Shown here: positions 21,290 to 32,067 of the stretch, piece by piece
How positions within the stretch are numbered: position 1 is the first letter of the stretch
Layout: each line of letters opens with the position of its first letter
Source of the DNA: Nocardia rhizosphaerihabitans
GTDB lineage: Bacteria; Actinomycetota; Actinomycetes; Mycobacteriales; Mycobacteriaceae
Direction: 5' to 3'
Assembly (NCBI RefSeq): GCF_014646295.1
Contig: NZ_BMNE01000005.1
Span: 163,743 to 227,742, forward strand
Length of the DNA stretch: 64,000 bases
Notes under the pieces: generated by a model
Told to the model about the DNA's origin: nothing
Seen by the model: only the letters and a program-made list of their open reading frames with translations
The model's database searches: none
Translations under genes and position numbers: made by a program

Positions 21290-23194
21290 TCAGCGCGGAA
21301 TCGGTGAAGCACCTACCTGCAGCACGACGTTGCTGGTCATGGTGACCGAGGACCCCGCCGCCGGACTCTGGCCGACGACCTTGCCCGACGCACTGCCGTC
21401 GAGCGTGATCACCGTGGTCTGGCTGAGCTGACCGGTCCAGCCGAGCGCGCGCAGCTGTTCCTGCGCCTGGGTCGGGGTGAGCCCGCTCAGGTCGGGAACG
21501 GTGATCCGGTCACCGGCCGAGACCTGCACGGTGATGGTCGAGCCCTTCTCCGCGGTGCTGCCGCCCGCCGGGTTGGTGGAGAGCACCTGGCCCCTCGGCG
21601 CGGTGGACTTCACCTCCTGGATCTCGACCTTGAAGCCGGCGCTGTCGGCCAGATTCGGCTGGGCGACACCGATGTCCTGGCCGACCACCGTCGGCACCCT
21701 GACCTGCTCCGGCCCGGAACCGATGGTGATGACGATCGGCTGATCGATGTCGACCCGCACGCCCGCGCTCGGCTCCTGCGAGATCACCTTGTCGGTCTCG
21801 GCGGTGCTCGACGCCTTGCGCGCCACGTTCGGATTCAGCTGCAGCCCGATCGAATTCAGCTTCTGCTCGGCCTCGGCCTGCGTGAGACCCGCCAGCCGCG
21901 GCACCTGGACCTGCGAAGGACCGGTCGAGACCTGCAGGGTGACGGTGCTGCCCTCGTCGATCCGGGAACCGCCGAGCGGCTGGGTCGCGATGACATTGCC
22001 CGGCGTCACCTTGCCGTCCGGTTTCTGCAGCACGGCGACGTGGAACCCGGCGTTCTGCAGCGCGGTCTGCGCCTGCTGGGAGGGCTGGCCCGACACATCG
22101 GGCACGGCGACCTGGTCCGGCTTGCTCCCCGGCCCGACCAGCACCCAGAACAATCCGAAGGCCACCGCGAGTGCGGCGGCGACACCGAGCGCGATCAGAC
22201 CGGTGCGGTTGCGGCCCTCGGCGGGCGGCGCGATCGCGGCCTGCTCGGAGGTGTCGTCGCGGCGATCACGGAACGACCGCGGAGCGGGCTCGTCCTCGTA
22301 ATCCATGATGGTGGTGCGATCTTCGTCGTTCATCACCATCGGCGCGCTCGGCTTCTGCCCGCCGAGCACCCGGATCAGGTCGGCGCGCATCTCCGCGGCC
22401 GTCTGGTACCGGTTGGCCGGGTTCTTGGCCATCGCCTTGAGAATCACCGAATCCAGCTCGCGCGGCACGCCCGGATTGACCGACGACGGCAGCGGCGGAT
22501 CCTCCTTGACGTGCTGATACGCGACCGCGACCGGCGAGTCGCCGGTGAACGGCGGCTGCCCGGTGAGGATCTCGAACAGCACACAGCCGACCGAGTACAC
22601 ATCGGAGCGGGCGTCGACGGTCTCGCCGCGCGCCTGCTCCGGCGAGAGGTACTGGGCGGTGCCGATCACCGCGGCGGTCTGGGTCATCGGGTTGGAGCTG
22701 TCGGCGATCGCGCGGGCGATGCCGAAGTCCATCACCTTCACCGCACCGGCGCGGTTGATCATGATGTTGGCCGGCTTCATGTCGCGGTGCACGATCCCGG
22801 CCTTGTGGCTGAAATCGAGCGCGGCGCATACGTCGGCCACGACTTCCATCGCCTTGCGCGGCGCCAGCGGGCCCTTGCCGCGGACGATGTCGCGCAGGGT
22901 GTCGCCCTCGACGTACTCCATGACGATGTAGGGCAGCGGGCCGCCGTCGACGGTGGCCTCGCCGGTGTCGTACACAGCGACGATGGCCGGATGGTTCAGC
23001 GCGGCCGCGTTCTGCGCCTCCCGCTTGAACCGCAGGTAGAACGTGGGATCGCGGGCCAGATCCGCGCGCAGCACCTTGATCGCGACATCGCGCGACAGGC
23101 GCACGTCGCGTGCCTTGTGCACCTCCGACATGCCGCCGAACCCGATGATCTCGCCCAGCTCGTACCGCGAGGAGAGATTCTTCGGGGTGGTCAT
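21290..23194 (-). CDS. pknB: Serine/threonine protein kinase PknB with PASTA repeats
   Basis: PknB is the receptor kinase that controls peptidoglycan synthesis. The 634-residue product has a kinase domain with Lys40, HRD at 136-138, DFG at 156-158 and the activation-loop threonines 171 and 173, numbered as in M. tuberculosis. A juxtamembrane linker, one membrane helix (331-353) and four extracellular PASTA domains that bind muropeptides follow. It is the last gene of the fhaB-pstP-rodA-pbpA-pknA-pknB run, and its start overlaps the pknA stop (ATGA). PstP reverses its autophosphorylation. Confidence 0.97.
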   Translation of the reverse strand: MTTPKNLSSRYELGEIIGFGGMSEVHKARDVRLSRDVAIKVLRADLARDPTFYLRFKREAQNAAALNHPAIVAVYDTGEATVDGGPLPYIVMEYVEGDTLRDIVRGKGPLAPRKAMEVVADVCAALDFSHKAGIVHRDMKPANIMINRAGAVKVMDFGIARAIADSSNPMTQTAAVIGTAQYLSPEQARGETVDARSDVYSVGCVLFEILTGQPPFTGDSPVAVAYQHVKEDPPLPSSVNPGVPRELDSVILKAMAKNPANRYQTAAEMRADLIRVLGGQKPSAPMVMNDEDRTTIMDYEDEPAPRSFRDRRDDTSEQAAIAPPAEGRNRTGLIALGVAAALAVAFGLFWVLVGPGSKPDQVAVPDVSGQPSQQAQTALQNAGFHVAVLQKPDGKVTPGNVIATQPLGGSRIDEGSTVTLQVSTGPSQVQVPRLAGLTQAEAEQKLNSIGLQLNPNVARKASSTAETDKVISQEPSAGVRVDIDQPIVITIGSGPEQVRVPTVVGQDIGVAQPNLADSAGFKVEIQEVKSTAPRGQVLSTNPAGGSTAEKGSTITVQVSAGDRITVPDLSGLTPTQAQEQLRALGWTGQLSQTTVITLDGSASGKVVGQSPAAGSSVTMTSNVVLQVGASPIPR

Positions 23195-24726
23195 GGTTGT
23201 CCTTGTGACGGAGTGTTGTCGACGGTGATCTTCGGGCCCATCGCGTTCGGGGCGTCGGGGAACGGCAGGTCGAGCGTGGGCAGCCGCGGACGTCCGTTGA
23301 CCGTCGTCGTACCCTCCACCGGTTTGGTGGTGGTCGGTTTGGTGGTCTTGGCCGTGGTGGTCGGCTCGGGCTTGGTCGTCTTGGTCGGCGGCTGCGTCGT
23401 CGTCACCGGCGGTTCCGTCGTGGTGGGCGCAGGCTCCTCGGTGGTGGTTGTCGGCCGCGGCGGCTGCGTGGTCGTCGGCGCCTCGCTCGGCGGCTCGATC
23501 GGCGGCGGCAGCTGCTTGGTGGTGGTCACCGGCGGCGGCAGCGGTTTGGTGGTCTGCACGGTGGTGGTCGGCGTGCCGGAGTCGCGATTCGGCTCACCGC
23601 CGAACAGCAGCCACAGCACACCGCCACCGAGCACCAGCGCGCCGATGCCGAGCGCGATCAGCCACTTCTGGTTGTTGTTCCTGGTCTCGGGCGTGACGGC
23701 GGCCGGAGCCGCGGCCTGCGTCGCCGGGCCGGTGTAACCGCCGCCGGGGGTGATCGGCTGCGGCGCCTGGTGACCGAAGCGCATGGTCGCGCCGTCGTAG
23801 TCCGCGGCGGCCGGGATCACCGTCGTCGGGCCGGGCGGCAGGACCCGGGTCGCGCCGGTCATCGACGGGCCGACACCCGCGGGCGGGGGCGGCATGTGAC
23901 CGGCCCGCACCGCCGCGACCGCGTCGGCGAACTCGCCCCCGCTGCTGTAGCGCTGGCTCGGGTCCTTGGCCATCGTGATCGCGATCAGCTCGTGCACGTT
24001 GGCGGGCAGATCGGCGGGCATCGGCGGGGGCGCGTCACGGACGTGCTTCATCGCGACGGTGATGGCGCCGTCACCGGTGAACGGGCGCACGCCCGCCAGC
24101 GCTTCGTAGCCGACGATGCCGAGGGAGTACACGTCGCTGGCCGCGGTGGCGTCCTCGCCGACGGCCTGCTCGGGCGCGATGTACTGGGCGGTGCCCATCA
24201 CCATGCCGGTCTTGGTCACCGGCGAGGCGTCGACCGCCTTGGCGATGCCGAAGTCGGTGATCTTCACCTGGCCGGTGGGGGTCACCAGGATGTTTCCGGG
24301 CTTCACGTCACGGTGCACGACGCCGGCGGCGTGCGCGACCTCGAGTGCGCGGCCGGTCTGCTCGAGCATGTCCAGACCCTGGACGACCGAGAGCCTGCCC
24401 ATCCGGTTCAGGACCGCGTTGAGCGGTTCGCCCTGCACGAGCTCCATCACCAGGTAGGCGGTCTCGCCGCCGGAGGGGTCGGTGGTCTCGCCGTAGTCGT
24501 AGATGCCCGCGATCCCGGGGTGGTTGAGCTGCGCGGTGGTGCGCGCCTCGGTCCGGAACCGCTGACGGAACGTCGGGTCGGCGGAGAACTCGGTCTTGAG
24601 GACCTTGACCGCGACCCGCCGGTCGAGACGGGTGTCCATCGCTTCCCACACCTGGCCCATACCGCCGGTGGCGATCAGCCGCTGCAGGCGGTAGCGGTCG
24701 GCGATCATGGCGCCGTTGTTCAGCAT
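23191..24726 (-). CDS. pknA: Serine/threonine protein kinase PknA
   Basis: PknA works with PknB on cell shape and division proteins. The 511-residue product has Lys41, HRD at 138-140 and activation-loop threonines 171 and 173. One membrane helix lies at about 354-376. After it comes a stretch of roughly 90 residues (386-475) rich in Thr and Pro ([14 protein letters not shown]-like), ending in a short hydrophilic tail. The start is taken at ATG 24726; ATG 24708 is possible. The Thr/Pro part would lie outside the membrane and may be O-mannosylated or span the wall. Confidence 0.95.
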   Translation of the reverse strand: MLNNGAMIADRYRLQRLIATGGMGQVWEAMDTRLDRRVAVKVLKTEFSADPTFRQRFRTEARTTAQLNHPGIAGIYDYGETTDPSGGETAYLVMELVQGEPLNAVLNRMGRLSVVQGLDMLEQTGRALEVAHAAGVVHRDVKPGNILVTPTGQVKITDFGIAKAVDASPVTKTGMVMGTAQYIAPEQAVGEDATAASDVYSLGIVGYEALAGVRPFTGDGAITVAMKHVRDAPPPMPADLPANVHELIAITMAKDPSQRYSSGGEFADAVAAVRAGHMPPPPAGVGPSMTGATRVLPPGPTTVIPAAADYDGATMRFGHQAPQPITPGGGYTGPATQAAAPAAVTPETRNNNQKWLIALGIGALVLGGGVLWLLFGGEPNRDSGTPTTTVQTTKPLPPPVTTTKQLPPPIEPPSEAPTTTQPPRPTTTTEEPAPTTTEPPVTTTQPPTKTTKPEPTTTAKTTKPTTTKPVEGTTTVNGRPRLPTLDLPFPDAPNAMGPKITVDNTPSQGQP

Positions 24727-24763
24727 CGGGGCCCCCGTGTTGTCACTCGCACACTCATTTCGT

Positions 24764-26230
24764 TCAGCCCCCTGCCAGGCCCGCGTCCAGCACCGACCTG
24801 GCGATCGGAGCGGCCACCGAACCACCGGTGGCCGCCAGTGCCCGGTCGCCGCCGTTCTCGACGATCACCGCGATGGCGATCTTCGGGTTCTGCGCGGGCG
24901 CGAACGCCATATACCACGCATGCGGCGGGGTGTTACGGGGATTGCTGCCGTGTTCGGCCGTGCCGGTCTTGGACGCGATCTGGTACGGGGACCGGCCACC
25001 GCCCGCGGTATTGCTCTCCGAGGCGACCATCAGATTCGTCAGGGTCGACGCTACCTGGGGACTCACGGCTTGTCCGACCGAGACCGCCTTGGTCTTGCTG
25101 AGCTCGGACAGGTCCGGCGCCTGGGTCTGGTCGACCAGATACGGCTGCATCCTGGTCCCACCGTTGGCGATCGTGGCGGCCACCACCGCGATGTCGAGCG
25201 GGGTGACCGCGACATCGCGCTGACCGATGCTCGACTGGCCGAGGGCGGCGTTGTCGGGGATCGGGCCGACGGTCGACTCGGCGACCGGAATCGGCACGCC
25301 GCGGTGCGGGCCGATGCCGAACGCGGCGGCCTCGTCCTTGATCGCGCTCGCGCCGACCTTCACGCCGAGTTCGACGAACGCGGTGTTGCAGGAGCGCCGG
25401 AACGCCTCGTAGAGGCTGGCGGTCGGCCCGTCACCACAGGTGCTGCCGTTGTAGTTCTCCAGCGTGGTGCTGGTGCCGGGCAGGGTGATGTTGGGCGCCG
25501 CGGTGAACTGATCGTCGGGACCGGCGACGCCGTTGGAGAGCGCGGCCGCGGTCACGATGGTCTTGAAGGTCGACCCGGGCGGGTAGGTCTGCGAGACGGC
25601 GCGATTGAGCATCGGCTGGCTCTGATCGGTGCTGAGCCGCTCCCACGCGGCCCGGCCCGCGGCGCCGTCGTGGCCCGACAGCTCGTTGGGGTCGTAGCTG
25701 GGGGTCGAGACCATCGTCAGGATCTTGCCGGTGCTCGGCTCGATCGCGACAACGGCGCCGGTGTAGCCCTTCGAGGTCATCTGGTCGTAGGCGACCTGCT
25801 GCATCATCGGGTTCAGCGTGGTGAGCACGTTGGCGCCGCGCGGGTCGCGCCCGGAGAACATGTCGATGAGACGGCGGCCGAACAGGCTCGAGTCGTTGCC
25901 CGACAGCAGTGGGTCCTCGGCCAGTTCGAGGCCGGTCTTGCCGTACTGCATCGAGTAGAAACCGGTGACCGGCGCGTACGCGGGCGGGGTGCTCGGGTAC
26001 TGGCGCAGATACTTGTACCGGTCGTCGGTGGCGACCGAGCTGGCGAGCACGGTGCCGCCCGCGGAGATCTGACCGCGCTGGCGCGAGTACTCGTCGAGCA
26101 GCACGCGCACATTGCGCGGATCGCTGCGCAGATCGTCGGCCTTGATCACCTGCAGGTAGGTCGCGTTCATCAGCAACGCGACCACCATCACCATCACGGC
26201 GACGGCGACGCGACGTAGTGGAGTGTTCAT
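24764..26230 (-). CDS. pbpA: Penicillin-binding protein A (transpeptidase)
   Basis: This class B penicillin-binding protein crosslinks peptidoglycan. The 488-residue product has an N-terminal membrane anchor (residues 7-22). Its transpeptidase motifs are SxxK (Ser220-Thr-Phe-Lys223), SxN (Ser280-Cys-Asn282) and KTG (421-423). Its start overlaps the rodA stop by four bases, so it is produced together with its likely SEDS partner. In mycobacteria PknB phosphorylates PbpA to control septal localisation. Confidence 0.96.
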   Translation of the reverse strand: MNTPLRRVAVAVMVMVVALLMNATYLQVIKADDLRSDPRNVRVLLDEYSRQRGQISAGGTVLASSVATDDRYKYLRQYPSTPPAYAPVTGFYSMQYGKTGLELAEDPLLSGNDSSLFGRRLIDMFSGRDPRGANVLTTLNPMMQQVAYDQMTSKGYTGAVVAIEPSTGKILTMVSTPSYDPNELSGHDGAAGRAAWERLSTDQSQPMLNRAVSQTYPPGSTFKTIVTAAALSNGVAGPDDQFTAAPNITLPGTSTTLENYNGSTCGDGPTASLYEAFRRSCNTAFVELGVKVGASAIKDEAAAFGIGPHRGVPIPVAESTVGPIPDNAALGQSSIGQRDVAVTPLDIAVVAATIANGGTRMQPYLVDQTQAPDLSELSKTKAVSVGQAVSPQVASTLTNLMVASESNTAGGGRSPYQIASKTGTAEHGSNPRNTPPHAWYMAFAPAQNPKIAIAVIVENGGDRALAATGGSVAAPIARSVLDAGLAGG

Positions 26231-27699
26231 TCGCTCGCCCTGCCTTCCGACCTGCGGAACATCTCGGTCGGCGCCTCGGCGATCGGCGCCGGGCCGCGCT
26301 TGCGCGCCGGTGCGGGCGCGCGGGCGGCATCGGAGATCTTGATCAGCAGCCCGAGCAGCGCGTAGTTCGCCAGCAGCGACGAACCGCCGTAGGAGATGAA
26401 CGGCGTGGTCAGGCCGGTGAGCGGGATCAGCTTGGTGACGCCGCCGACGACGACGAAGATCTGGATCGCGATCGTGAACGACAGGCCGGCCGCGAGCAGC
26501 TTGCCGAAGCTGTCGCGCACGGCCAGCGCGGTGCGCAGCCCACGTACGATGAAGATCAGGAACAGCATCAGCACCGCGGTGAGCCCGATCAGGCCGAGCT
26601 CCTCACCGATGGTGGTGACGACGAAGTCGGTCTTGGCGAAGGGCACCTGGTTGGGCCGTCCGCTGCCGAGCCCGGTGCCGGCCAGCCCGCCGGTCGCGAA
26701 ACCGAACAGCGACTGCGAGATCTGATACCCGGTGTTGTGGTAGTCGTCGAACGGGTGCAGCCAGGTGTCGACGCGCACCCGCACGTGCCCGAAAAGCTGG
26801 TAGGCGAAGACGAATCCGAGCACGAGCAGGCCGCCGCCGATGACCAGCCAGCCCACCCGCTCGGTGGCGATGTAGATCATCACCAGCACCGTGCCGAAGA
26901 TGAGCAGTGAAGTGCCGAGGTCCTTTTCGAGGACGAGCACACCGATGCAGACGACCCAGACGATCAGGATCGGGCCCATGTCCCGCGGCCGCGGGAACTC
27001 CATCCCGAGGAAGTGCTTGCCCGCCGCGGTGAACAGATCGCGCTTGGCAACGAGCACACCGGCGAAGAACACGATCAGCAGGATCTTGGCGAATTCACCC
27101 GGCTGCACACTGAATCCAGGCAGCCGGATCCAGATCTTGGCGCCGTTGACTTCGGAGAACCGGCTCGGCAGCAGTGCCGGAATCGCCAGCGCGACCAGGC
27201 CGACCAGGCCTAGGGTGTAGGTGTAGCGCGCGAGCGTGCGGTAGTCCCGCAAGACGATGAGCAGGGTGATGAACACCACGATGCCCAGGCCGGTCCACAT
27301 GATCTGCTGGTTGGCGTCGGGGGAGGGGATCGGGCTCGAGTCGTACGCGGCTTTTTGCGCGTCCGCGAGATCGAGCCGGTGGATCAGCACCAGGCCCAAA
27401 CCGTTGAGCAGCGCGATGATCGGTAGCAGCAGTGGGTCGGCGAACGGCGCGAACCGTCGCACGGCCAGATGCGCGATCCCGAACAGCGCGAGGAACGCCA
27501 GCCCGTACTTGGCGATGTCCCAGGTGATCGACTGTTCCTGGCTCGCCTCGACGATGAACAACGACACCGTCGTGATCCCCGCCGCCCCCGCCAGCAACAG
27601 CAACTCCTGGTTGCGTCGCGTCGACGGGGGTGGTGCTGGCGCGAATCCGCCAGGGGGGCTGGGGAAAGCCCCAGCCGACGGCGGTGCCGGTGCGGACAT
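26227..27699 (-). CDS. rodA: SEDS glycosyltransferase RodA/FtsW family
   Basis: This polytopic membrane protein polymerises lipid II into glycan strands, working with PbpA. The 490-residue product has a Pro-rich cytosolic N-terminus and many membrane helices. Family motifs include IWIRLPGFSVQPGEFAKI, VLEKDLGTSLLIFG, GSGRPNQVPFAKTDFV and PFISYGGSSLLANY. It overlaps pbpA by four bases and shares one base with pstP. Confidence 0.96.
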   Translation of the reverse strand: MSAPAPPSAGAFPSPPGGFAPAPPPSTRRNQELLLLAGAAGITTVSLFIVEASQEQSITWDIAKYGLAFLALFGIAHLAVRRFAPFADPLLLPIIALLNGLGLVLIHRLDLADAQKAAYDSSPIPSPDANQQIMWTGLGIVVFITLLIVLRDYRTLARYTYTLGLVGLVALAIPALLPSRFSEVNGAKIWIRLPGFSVQPGEFAKILLIVFFAGVLVAKRDLFTAAGKHFLGMEFPRPRDMGPILIVWVVCIGVLVLEKDLGTSLLIFGTVLVMIYIATERVGWLVIGGGLLVLGFVFAYQLFGHVRVRVDTWLHPFDDYHNTGYQISQSLFGFATGGLAGTGLGSGRPNQVPFAKTDFVVTTIGEELGLIGLTAVLMLFLIFIVRGLRTALAVRDSFGKLLAAGLSFTIAIQIFVVVGGVTKLIPLTGLTTPFISYGGSSLLANYALLGLLIKISDAARAPAPARKRGPAPIAEAPTEMFRRSEGRASE

Positions 27700-29144
27700 C
27701 AGTCCGTCACCCGGCAGTTCTCCCCTGAGATCTGCGGAGTTGTCGTGGGGACGGTCGTCGTCGGCGGAGCCGGTGTGGTCGGCGTCGCGGGCTGATCAGG
27801 GCCGGGGGTCGGTGCGCCACCGGGGATCACGGGCGGCTGCTCGGTGGGCAGCACGCCGGGCTGCGGCACCGATTCCTTCTTCGGGCAGGGCGGCAGCAGT
27901 TCGTTGCGCGCCAGCATCTTCATGCTGTCGCGCGCCTTGTCCAGCGAGTCCGGCGGCAGGCCCTTCTGGACCTGGTCGCGGCCGGTCTGCTTGAGGTCGC
28001 TGACCATCAGTTTCTTGCAGCCGTTCGGCGCCGTCTTGCCCGCTTCGACCAGCGTCAGCTCGCCCTTGCTGTTGACGCAGCCGGTGAGCTCGACATCGTG
28101 GATCGAGTAGCCGAGGATCGAGCCGGGCAGACCGCGCATCACGACCACCTGGTCGTTGTCGGCGCCCACGTAGTAGTTGCTGCGAATCATCTTGTAGCCG
28201 ACCACGAGTCCGACCACGACGGCGGCGATCAGTGCCAGCGAGAGCAGCAGCCAGCGCAGCTTGTGCGACTTGGGCTCCGGCGGCGGCGGTGCGGTGGCGG
28301 CCCGGCGCGGTTGCGCGCGCGGCGGGCGCATCGCGGCGGCCCGGCCTGCCGCGGTGTTCGGCGGCGGGCTGTCTTCTTCCTCCTCGGTGGAGGCGGCGCC
28401 TGCGACGATCGGGTGGCTCTGGCCGTAGTCGAGATCGATCACGTCGGCGACGACGACGGTGACGTTGTCGGGCCCGCCGCTGCGCAGCGCCAGCTCGATG
28501 AGCCGGTCGGCGCACTCGTCGGTGTTGCCCTCGCGCATGGTGTTGCCGATGGTCTCGTCGCTCACCACGTCCGAAAGGCCGTCGGAGCACAGCAGATACC
28601 GGTCCCCGGCGCGGGCTTCGCGCATGATCAGCGTCGGCTCGATCTCGTTGCCGGTGAGAGCGCGCATGATCAGCGACCGCTGCGGATGGGTGTGCGCCTG
28701 CTCGGGCGTGATGCGGCCCTCGTCGACCAGCGACTGCACGAAGGTGTCGTCGCGGGTGATCTGGGTGAGTTCGCCGTCGCGCAGCAGGTACGCGCGCGAG
28801 TCGCCGATGTGCACCATGCCGAGCTTGCGGCCCGCGAACAGGATGGCGGTGAGCGTGGTGCCCATGCCGTCGAGTTCGGGTTCGGCCTCGACGTGATCGG
28901 CGATGGCGGCGTTGCCGGAGCGGGTGGCGCGGTCGAGCTTGTTGAGGATGTCCTCGCCGGGCTCGTCGTCGTCGAGATGCGCCAGGGCGGCAATCATCAA
29001 CTGGGAGGCGACTTCACCGGCGGCGTGGCCACCCATGCCGTCGGCGAGGGCCAGCAGGCGCGCGCCCGCGTAGACCGAATCCTCGTTGTTGCCTCGGACG
29101 AGGCCCCGGTCGCTTCGCGCGGTGTAGCGCAGAACAAGTGTCAC
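27699..29144 (-). CDS. pstP: PP2C-type serine/threonine phosphatase PstP
   Basis: PstP dephosphorylates PknA, PknB and their substrates. The 481-residue product has the metal-binding motifs NNEDSV, ALADGMGGHAAGE, CSDGLSD and GGPDNVTVVVADV in its N-terminal 240 residues. An acidic and Ala/Arg-rich linker, one membrane helix (WLLLSLALIAAVVVGLVVGY, near residue 300) and an extracytoplasmic domain follow. The tail is Pro/Thr-rich, as in PknA. It overlaps fhaB by four bases. Confidence 0.96.
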   Translation of the reverse strand: MTLVLRYTARSDRGLVRGNNEDSVYAGARLLALADGMGGHAAGEVASQLMIAALAHLDDDEPGEDILNKLDRATRSGNAAIADHVEAEPELDGMGTTLTAILFAGRKLGMVHIGDSRAYLLRDGELTQITRDDTFVQSLVDEGRITPEQAHTHPQRSLIMRALTGNEIEPTLIMREARAGDRYLLCSDGLSDVVSDETIGNTMREGNTDECADRLIELALRSGGPDNVTVVVADVIDLDYGQSHPIVAGAASTEEEEDSPPPNTAAGRAAAMRPPRAQPRRAATAPPPPEPKSHKLRWLLLSLALIAAVVVGLVVGYKMIRSNYYVGADNDQVVVMRGLPGSILGYSIHDVELTGCVNSKGELTLVEAGKTAPNGCKKLMVSDLKQTGRDQVQKGLPPDSLDKARDSMKMLARNELLPPCPKKESVPQPGVLPTEQPPVIPGGAPTPGPDQPATPTTPAPPTTTVPTTTPQISGENCRVTD

Positions 29145-29608
29145 GATCGCAGCTCGATCACAGTTTTGCCGACCCGGACAGGAGTACCGAGCGGAACGCG
29201 GACGGCGGTGGTGACTTTCGCGCGGTCTAGATAAGTGCCGTTGGTGGAGCCGAGGTCCTCCACGTACCAGTCGTCACCACGCTGAGAGAGTCGCGCGTGC
29301 CTGGTCGAGGCATAGTCGTCGGTGAGTACCAGCGTCGAATCGTCGGCGCGGCCGATGAGGACCGGCTGCGTGCCGAGGGTGATTCGAGTGCCGGCGAGTG
29401 AACCGTGAGTCACCACTAGATACTTGGCGCCCTTCTGGCCTCGGCTGAAGGAAGGCAGCACCGCGGAACCGCGTGCGGCCCTGGGCTGTATCCGGATGCC
29501 GGATGCCGCGTAGATATCGCTGCGCAAGGTCCGCAGGACGGCCCAGACGAACAACCAGAGCAGCAGCAGGAACCCCGCGCGGGTCAATTGCAGGATCAAT
29601 CCCTGCAC
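29141..29608 (-). CDS. fhaB: FHA-domain protein FhaB (FipA)
   Basis: FHA domains bind phosphothreonine. The 155-residue product has one N-terminal membrane helix (residues 11-28) and a C-terminal FHA domain with IGRADDSTLVL, STRHARL and LGSTNGTYL. In mycobacteria the orthologue (FipA/FhaB) is phosphorylated by PknA and helps assemble the divisome under stress. It opens the overlapping run of six genes ending at pknB. Confidence 0.94.
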   Translation of the reverse strand: MQGLILQLTRAGFLLLLWLFVWAVLRTLRSDIYAASGIRIQPRAARGSAVLPSFSRGQKGAKYLVVTHGSLAGTRITLGTQPVLIGRADDSTLVLTDDYASTRHARLSQRGDDWYVEDLGSTNGTYLDRAKVTTAVRVPLGTPVRVGKTVIELRS

Positions 29609-29776
29609 GGCGTTCCACCTCCTGTTCGCCCGGGTACGTCGGTACGGCAGGTGCGGGGCGAACCACCCCCACCAGCGTGCTGGCTTGCGGGCCCCGAGGT
29701 CGGGGCCGTGCGTGTGATGGCAGCATCATAGGGCCGACAGCGTCGACTCGTGACGTGCACCGCGCAGCTTACGGGA

Positions 29777-31183
29777 TCAGACGATCCGGATCAGGATCTC
29801 GGAATGTCCGGCCCGGATGACGTCGCCGTCGGCGAGCTGCCAATCCTGTACGGGCGAGCCGTTGACCAGGGTTCCGTTGGTGGAACCGAGGTCCGACAGC
29901 ATCGCGGTCTGGCCGTCCCAGCGCACCTCGATGTGGCGGCGCGACACACCGGTGTCGGGCAGCCGGAAGTGCGCGTCCTGGCCGCGGCCGATGATGTTGC
30001 TGCCCTCGCGGAGCTGGTAGGTGCGGCCGCTGCCGTCGTCGAGCTGCAGCGTTGCCGAGTAGCTGGACTGCGCCGCGCCGTAGCCGGCACCGGCGGCCTG
30101 GCCGTAGCCCTGCTGGGCGCCGTAGCCGCCCTGCTGGCCGTAGCCCGCCTGCTCCGGCTCGGCGTAACCGGGCTCGGCGTAACCGGGCTGGGCGCCGTAG
30201 CCGCCCTGCTGGCCGTAACCGGGCTCGGCGTAACCGGGCTGGGCGTAGCCGCCCTGCTGGTCGTAACCGGGTTCGGCGTAGCCCTGCTGGCCGTAGCCGG
30301 CCTGCTGGCCGTAGCCCGGCTGCTGCTCGGCGTAACCCTGCTGGCCGTAGCCGCCCTGCTGGTCGTAGCCGGGCTCGGCGTAACCGGGCTGGGCGCCGTA
30401 GCCGCCCTGCTGGCTGTAGGCCTGCTGGCCGTAGCCGCCCTGCTGGTCGTAACCCTGCTCGCCGTAGCCGGGCTGGGCGCCGTAGCCGCCCTGCTGGCCG
30501 TAGCCGGGCTGCGCGCCGCCCTGCTGGTCGTATCCGTTCTGGTATTCGCCACCCTGCTGGCCGTACGCGGCATCGCCGTAGCCGGGCTGGGCGCCGTAGC
30601 CGCCCTGCTGGCCGTACTCGTCGGGGTACGCGCCGGGAGCGGCACCACGTCCGGCGGGCGGCGGTGCGTACCCGCGGTTGCGTGGATCGGACTCCGCGGG
30701 CTCTCGGCTTGGCTCGTAGCCTGAGTTGTGCGTCATGGGGCCAGCTCCTGGTTGCGGGTGTGCGGGTCGTTGTGGCGGTTCGGGGCGAGGTGGGGCGGTC
30801 CCGCGTCCGGCGTCGGGGTCGACGCGGCCGCTCGCTCTGAACATTCCGGTGTGCAGCGTAGGTGATGCCTCGAACGCCACGTGCACTTCGCCGTAGGTCT
30901 GCCAGCCCTGCTCGCGGATGTAATCCTGCAGATGTTTGGCGAACGCCTTGGTCGTGAGGTCGTGATCGGCGTCGAGCTTTCCGTGATCGGATTCGTTGAT
31001 CGTGATCACGTAACTGTTCGGCGCGAGCTTGTGCCCGCCGCCGAGATCTTGCACCTGATCTGCGGCTTCGCGCTGCAGCGCGGCCTCCACCTCCTGGGGA
31101 ACGACGCTGCCGCCGAACACCCTCGCGAACACGTCACCGACGGCGCCCTGTAAGCGACGCTCGAATCTCGACACGATGCCCAT
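29777..31183 (-). CDS. fhaA: FHA-domain protein FhaA with expanded Tyr/Gln/Gly repeat linker
   Basis: FhaA binds the phosphorylated pseudokinase domain of MviN and so restrains late peptidoglycan synthesis. The 468-residue product starts at ATG 31183 with [13 protein letters not shown], preceded by AAGGGAGGG. The N-terminal DUF3662 domain covers about 1-130. A long linker of degenerate [18 protein letters not shown] units follows, and a C-terminal FHA domain has [16 protein letters not shown] and LGSTNGT. The linker is flexible in relatives but here is unusually long and regular. A 168-bp gap separates it from fhaB, so it may have its own terminator or processing site. Confidence 0.95.
   Translation of the reverse strand: MGIVSRFERRLQGAVGDVFARVFGGSVVPQEVEAALQREAADQVQDLGGGHKLAPNSYVITINESDHGKLDADHDLTTKAFAKHLQDYIREQGWQTYGEVHVAFEASPTLHTGMFRASGRVDPDAGRGTAPPRPEPPQRPAHPQPGAGPMTHNSGYEPSREPAESDPRNRGYAPPPAGRGAAPGAYPDEYGQQGGYGAQPGYGDAAYGQQGGEYQNGYDQQGGAQPGYGQQGGYGAQPGYGEQGYDQQGGYGQQAYSQQGGYGAQPGYAEPGYDQQGGYGQQGYAEQQPGYGQQAGYGQQGYAEPGYDQQGGYAQPGYAEPGYGQQGGYGAQPGYAEPGYAEPEQAGYGQQGGYGAQQGYGQAAGAGYGAAQSSYSATLQLDDGSGRTYQLREGSNIIGRGQDAHFRLPDTGVSRRHIEVRWDGQTAMLSDLGSTNGTLVNGSPVQDWQLADGDVIRAGHSEILIRIV
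30060..30640 (-). repeat. Degenerate tandem repeats in the fhaA linker
   Basis: Units of about 15-45 bp coding for [13 protein letters not shown] or [11 protein letters not shown] recur across this stretch. The reading frame is kept throughout, and units vary by insertion of AEPGY or AQPGY blocks. This is coding repeat DNA that can change length by slippage, not a CRISPR array. Confidence 0.9.
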
Positions 31184-31402
31184 CACAGCCCTCCCTTCGG
31201 TGCGCGTGTCCGACCAGGTCGACACGCTGGTTACGGCGTGTCCGGACCCGACCACGTTCCTTGCATGATATCCACGATCCTCCAACCCTGTAACTCCCGG
31301 CGGAGCGCCCCGGTTCCCGAGCCGAATCCGTCCGCATCATCGCAGGTCAGAGGACCGATTTTATTTTCGGCCGCGGGGCATGTTAGATTTTTCCAGTCGC
31401 TC

Positions 31403-31488
31403 GGGCGAGTGGCGGAATGGCAGACGCGCTGGCTTCAGGTGCCAGTGTCCGTAAGGACGTGGGGGTTCAAGTCCCCCTTCGCCCACCA
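31403..31488 (+). tRNA. leuT: tRNA-Leu (CAG)
   Basis: This class II tRNA has a long variable arm. Acceptor arms are GGGCGAG/TTCGCCC, anticodon stem ctggc/gccag, anticodon CAG, variable arm TGTCCGTAAGGACG, and T arm GGGGGTTCAAGTCCCCC. CCA is encoded (31486-31488). Confidence 0.97.
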
Positions 31489-31490
31489 AG

Positions 31491-31526
31491 ACTAGAGGCT
31501 CGATCCACCCGGATCGGGCCTCTAGT
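31491..31526. terminator. Hairpin terminator between tRNA-Leu and a TetR gene
   Basis: actagaggctcgatcc and ggatcgggcctctagt form a 16-bp stem with one G-T pair around ACCC, followed by CGTTT. It can end tRNA-Leu transcription and, read the other way, that of the TetR gene, whose stop codon lies within it. Confidence 0.8.
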
Positions 31527-32067
31527 CGTTTCTGCGGTCGACCAGGCGGACGAGCGCTTCACGCAGGTCGGGGCGCGGGCCTGGCGCGTCCAGTTCCTGG
31601 AGGGCGGTTTCGGCGATCGCGGCGACGAGCAGGACGGCGACGGGCTCCGGGTCGGGCCAGCCGACGGCGACGAGGTCGGTGGTGAGCAGGGCGGCGGCGG
31701 TGGCGTTGCGGGCCGCCACTTCGGTGCCGAGGCCGGCGTCGGTGCGCGCCTGAACCAGCAGGCCCTTGGTCGCTGGGTCGGCGAGGCAGCCGTCGAGATA
31801 GGCGGTGATCCCCGCGGTGAGGCGGGCCAGGCCGGGCGCGAGGTCGGCGATGGCGGCGGACACCAGGTCGTCGAGGTGGTCGTGGAAGGCGCGGTGCAGG
31901 GCGACGAAGTAGGCCTCGCGGCTCGGCCAATGTTGATAGAAGCTGCCCTTCGCCATCTTCGCCTGCGCGGCGATCGCGTTGACCGACAGCCTGGTCAGGT
32001 CCTCGGTGGACAGCAGGGTGCGGCCTGCCTCCAGCAGCGCGCGCCGTCCTGGCTCGGCGGATCTCAT
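31522..32067 (-). CDS. TetR-family transcriptional regulator
   Basis: This 181-residue regulator has an N-terminal helix-turn-helix (LTRLSVNAIAAQAKMAKGSF then YQHWPSREAYFVAL) and a ligand-binding C-terminal domain. ATG 32067 overlaps the stop of the hydrolase gene, so the pair is translated together. An 18-bp perfect palindrome before the hydrolase is the likely operator. The ligand is unknown, perhaps the hydrolase substrate or product. Confidence 0.9.
   Translation of the reverse strand: MRSAEPGRRALLEAGRTLLSTEDLTRLSVNAIAAQAKMAKGSFYQHWPSREAYFVALHRAFHDHLDDLVSAAIADLAPGLARLTAGITAYLDGCLADPATKGLLVQARTDAGLGTEVAARNATAAALLTTDLVAVGWPDPEPVAVLLVAAIAETALQELDAPGPRPDLREALVRLVDRRND

Noticed and set aside
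30060-30640. CRISPR-like repeat array
   Set aside because: Repeats vary, have no unique spacers and stay in the fhaA reading frame.
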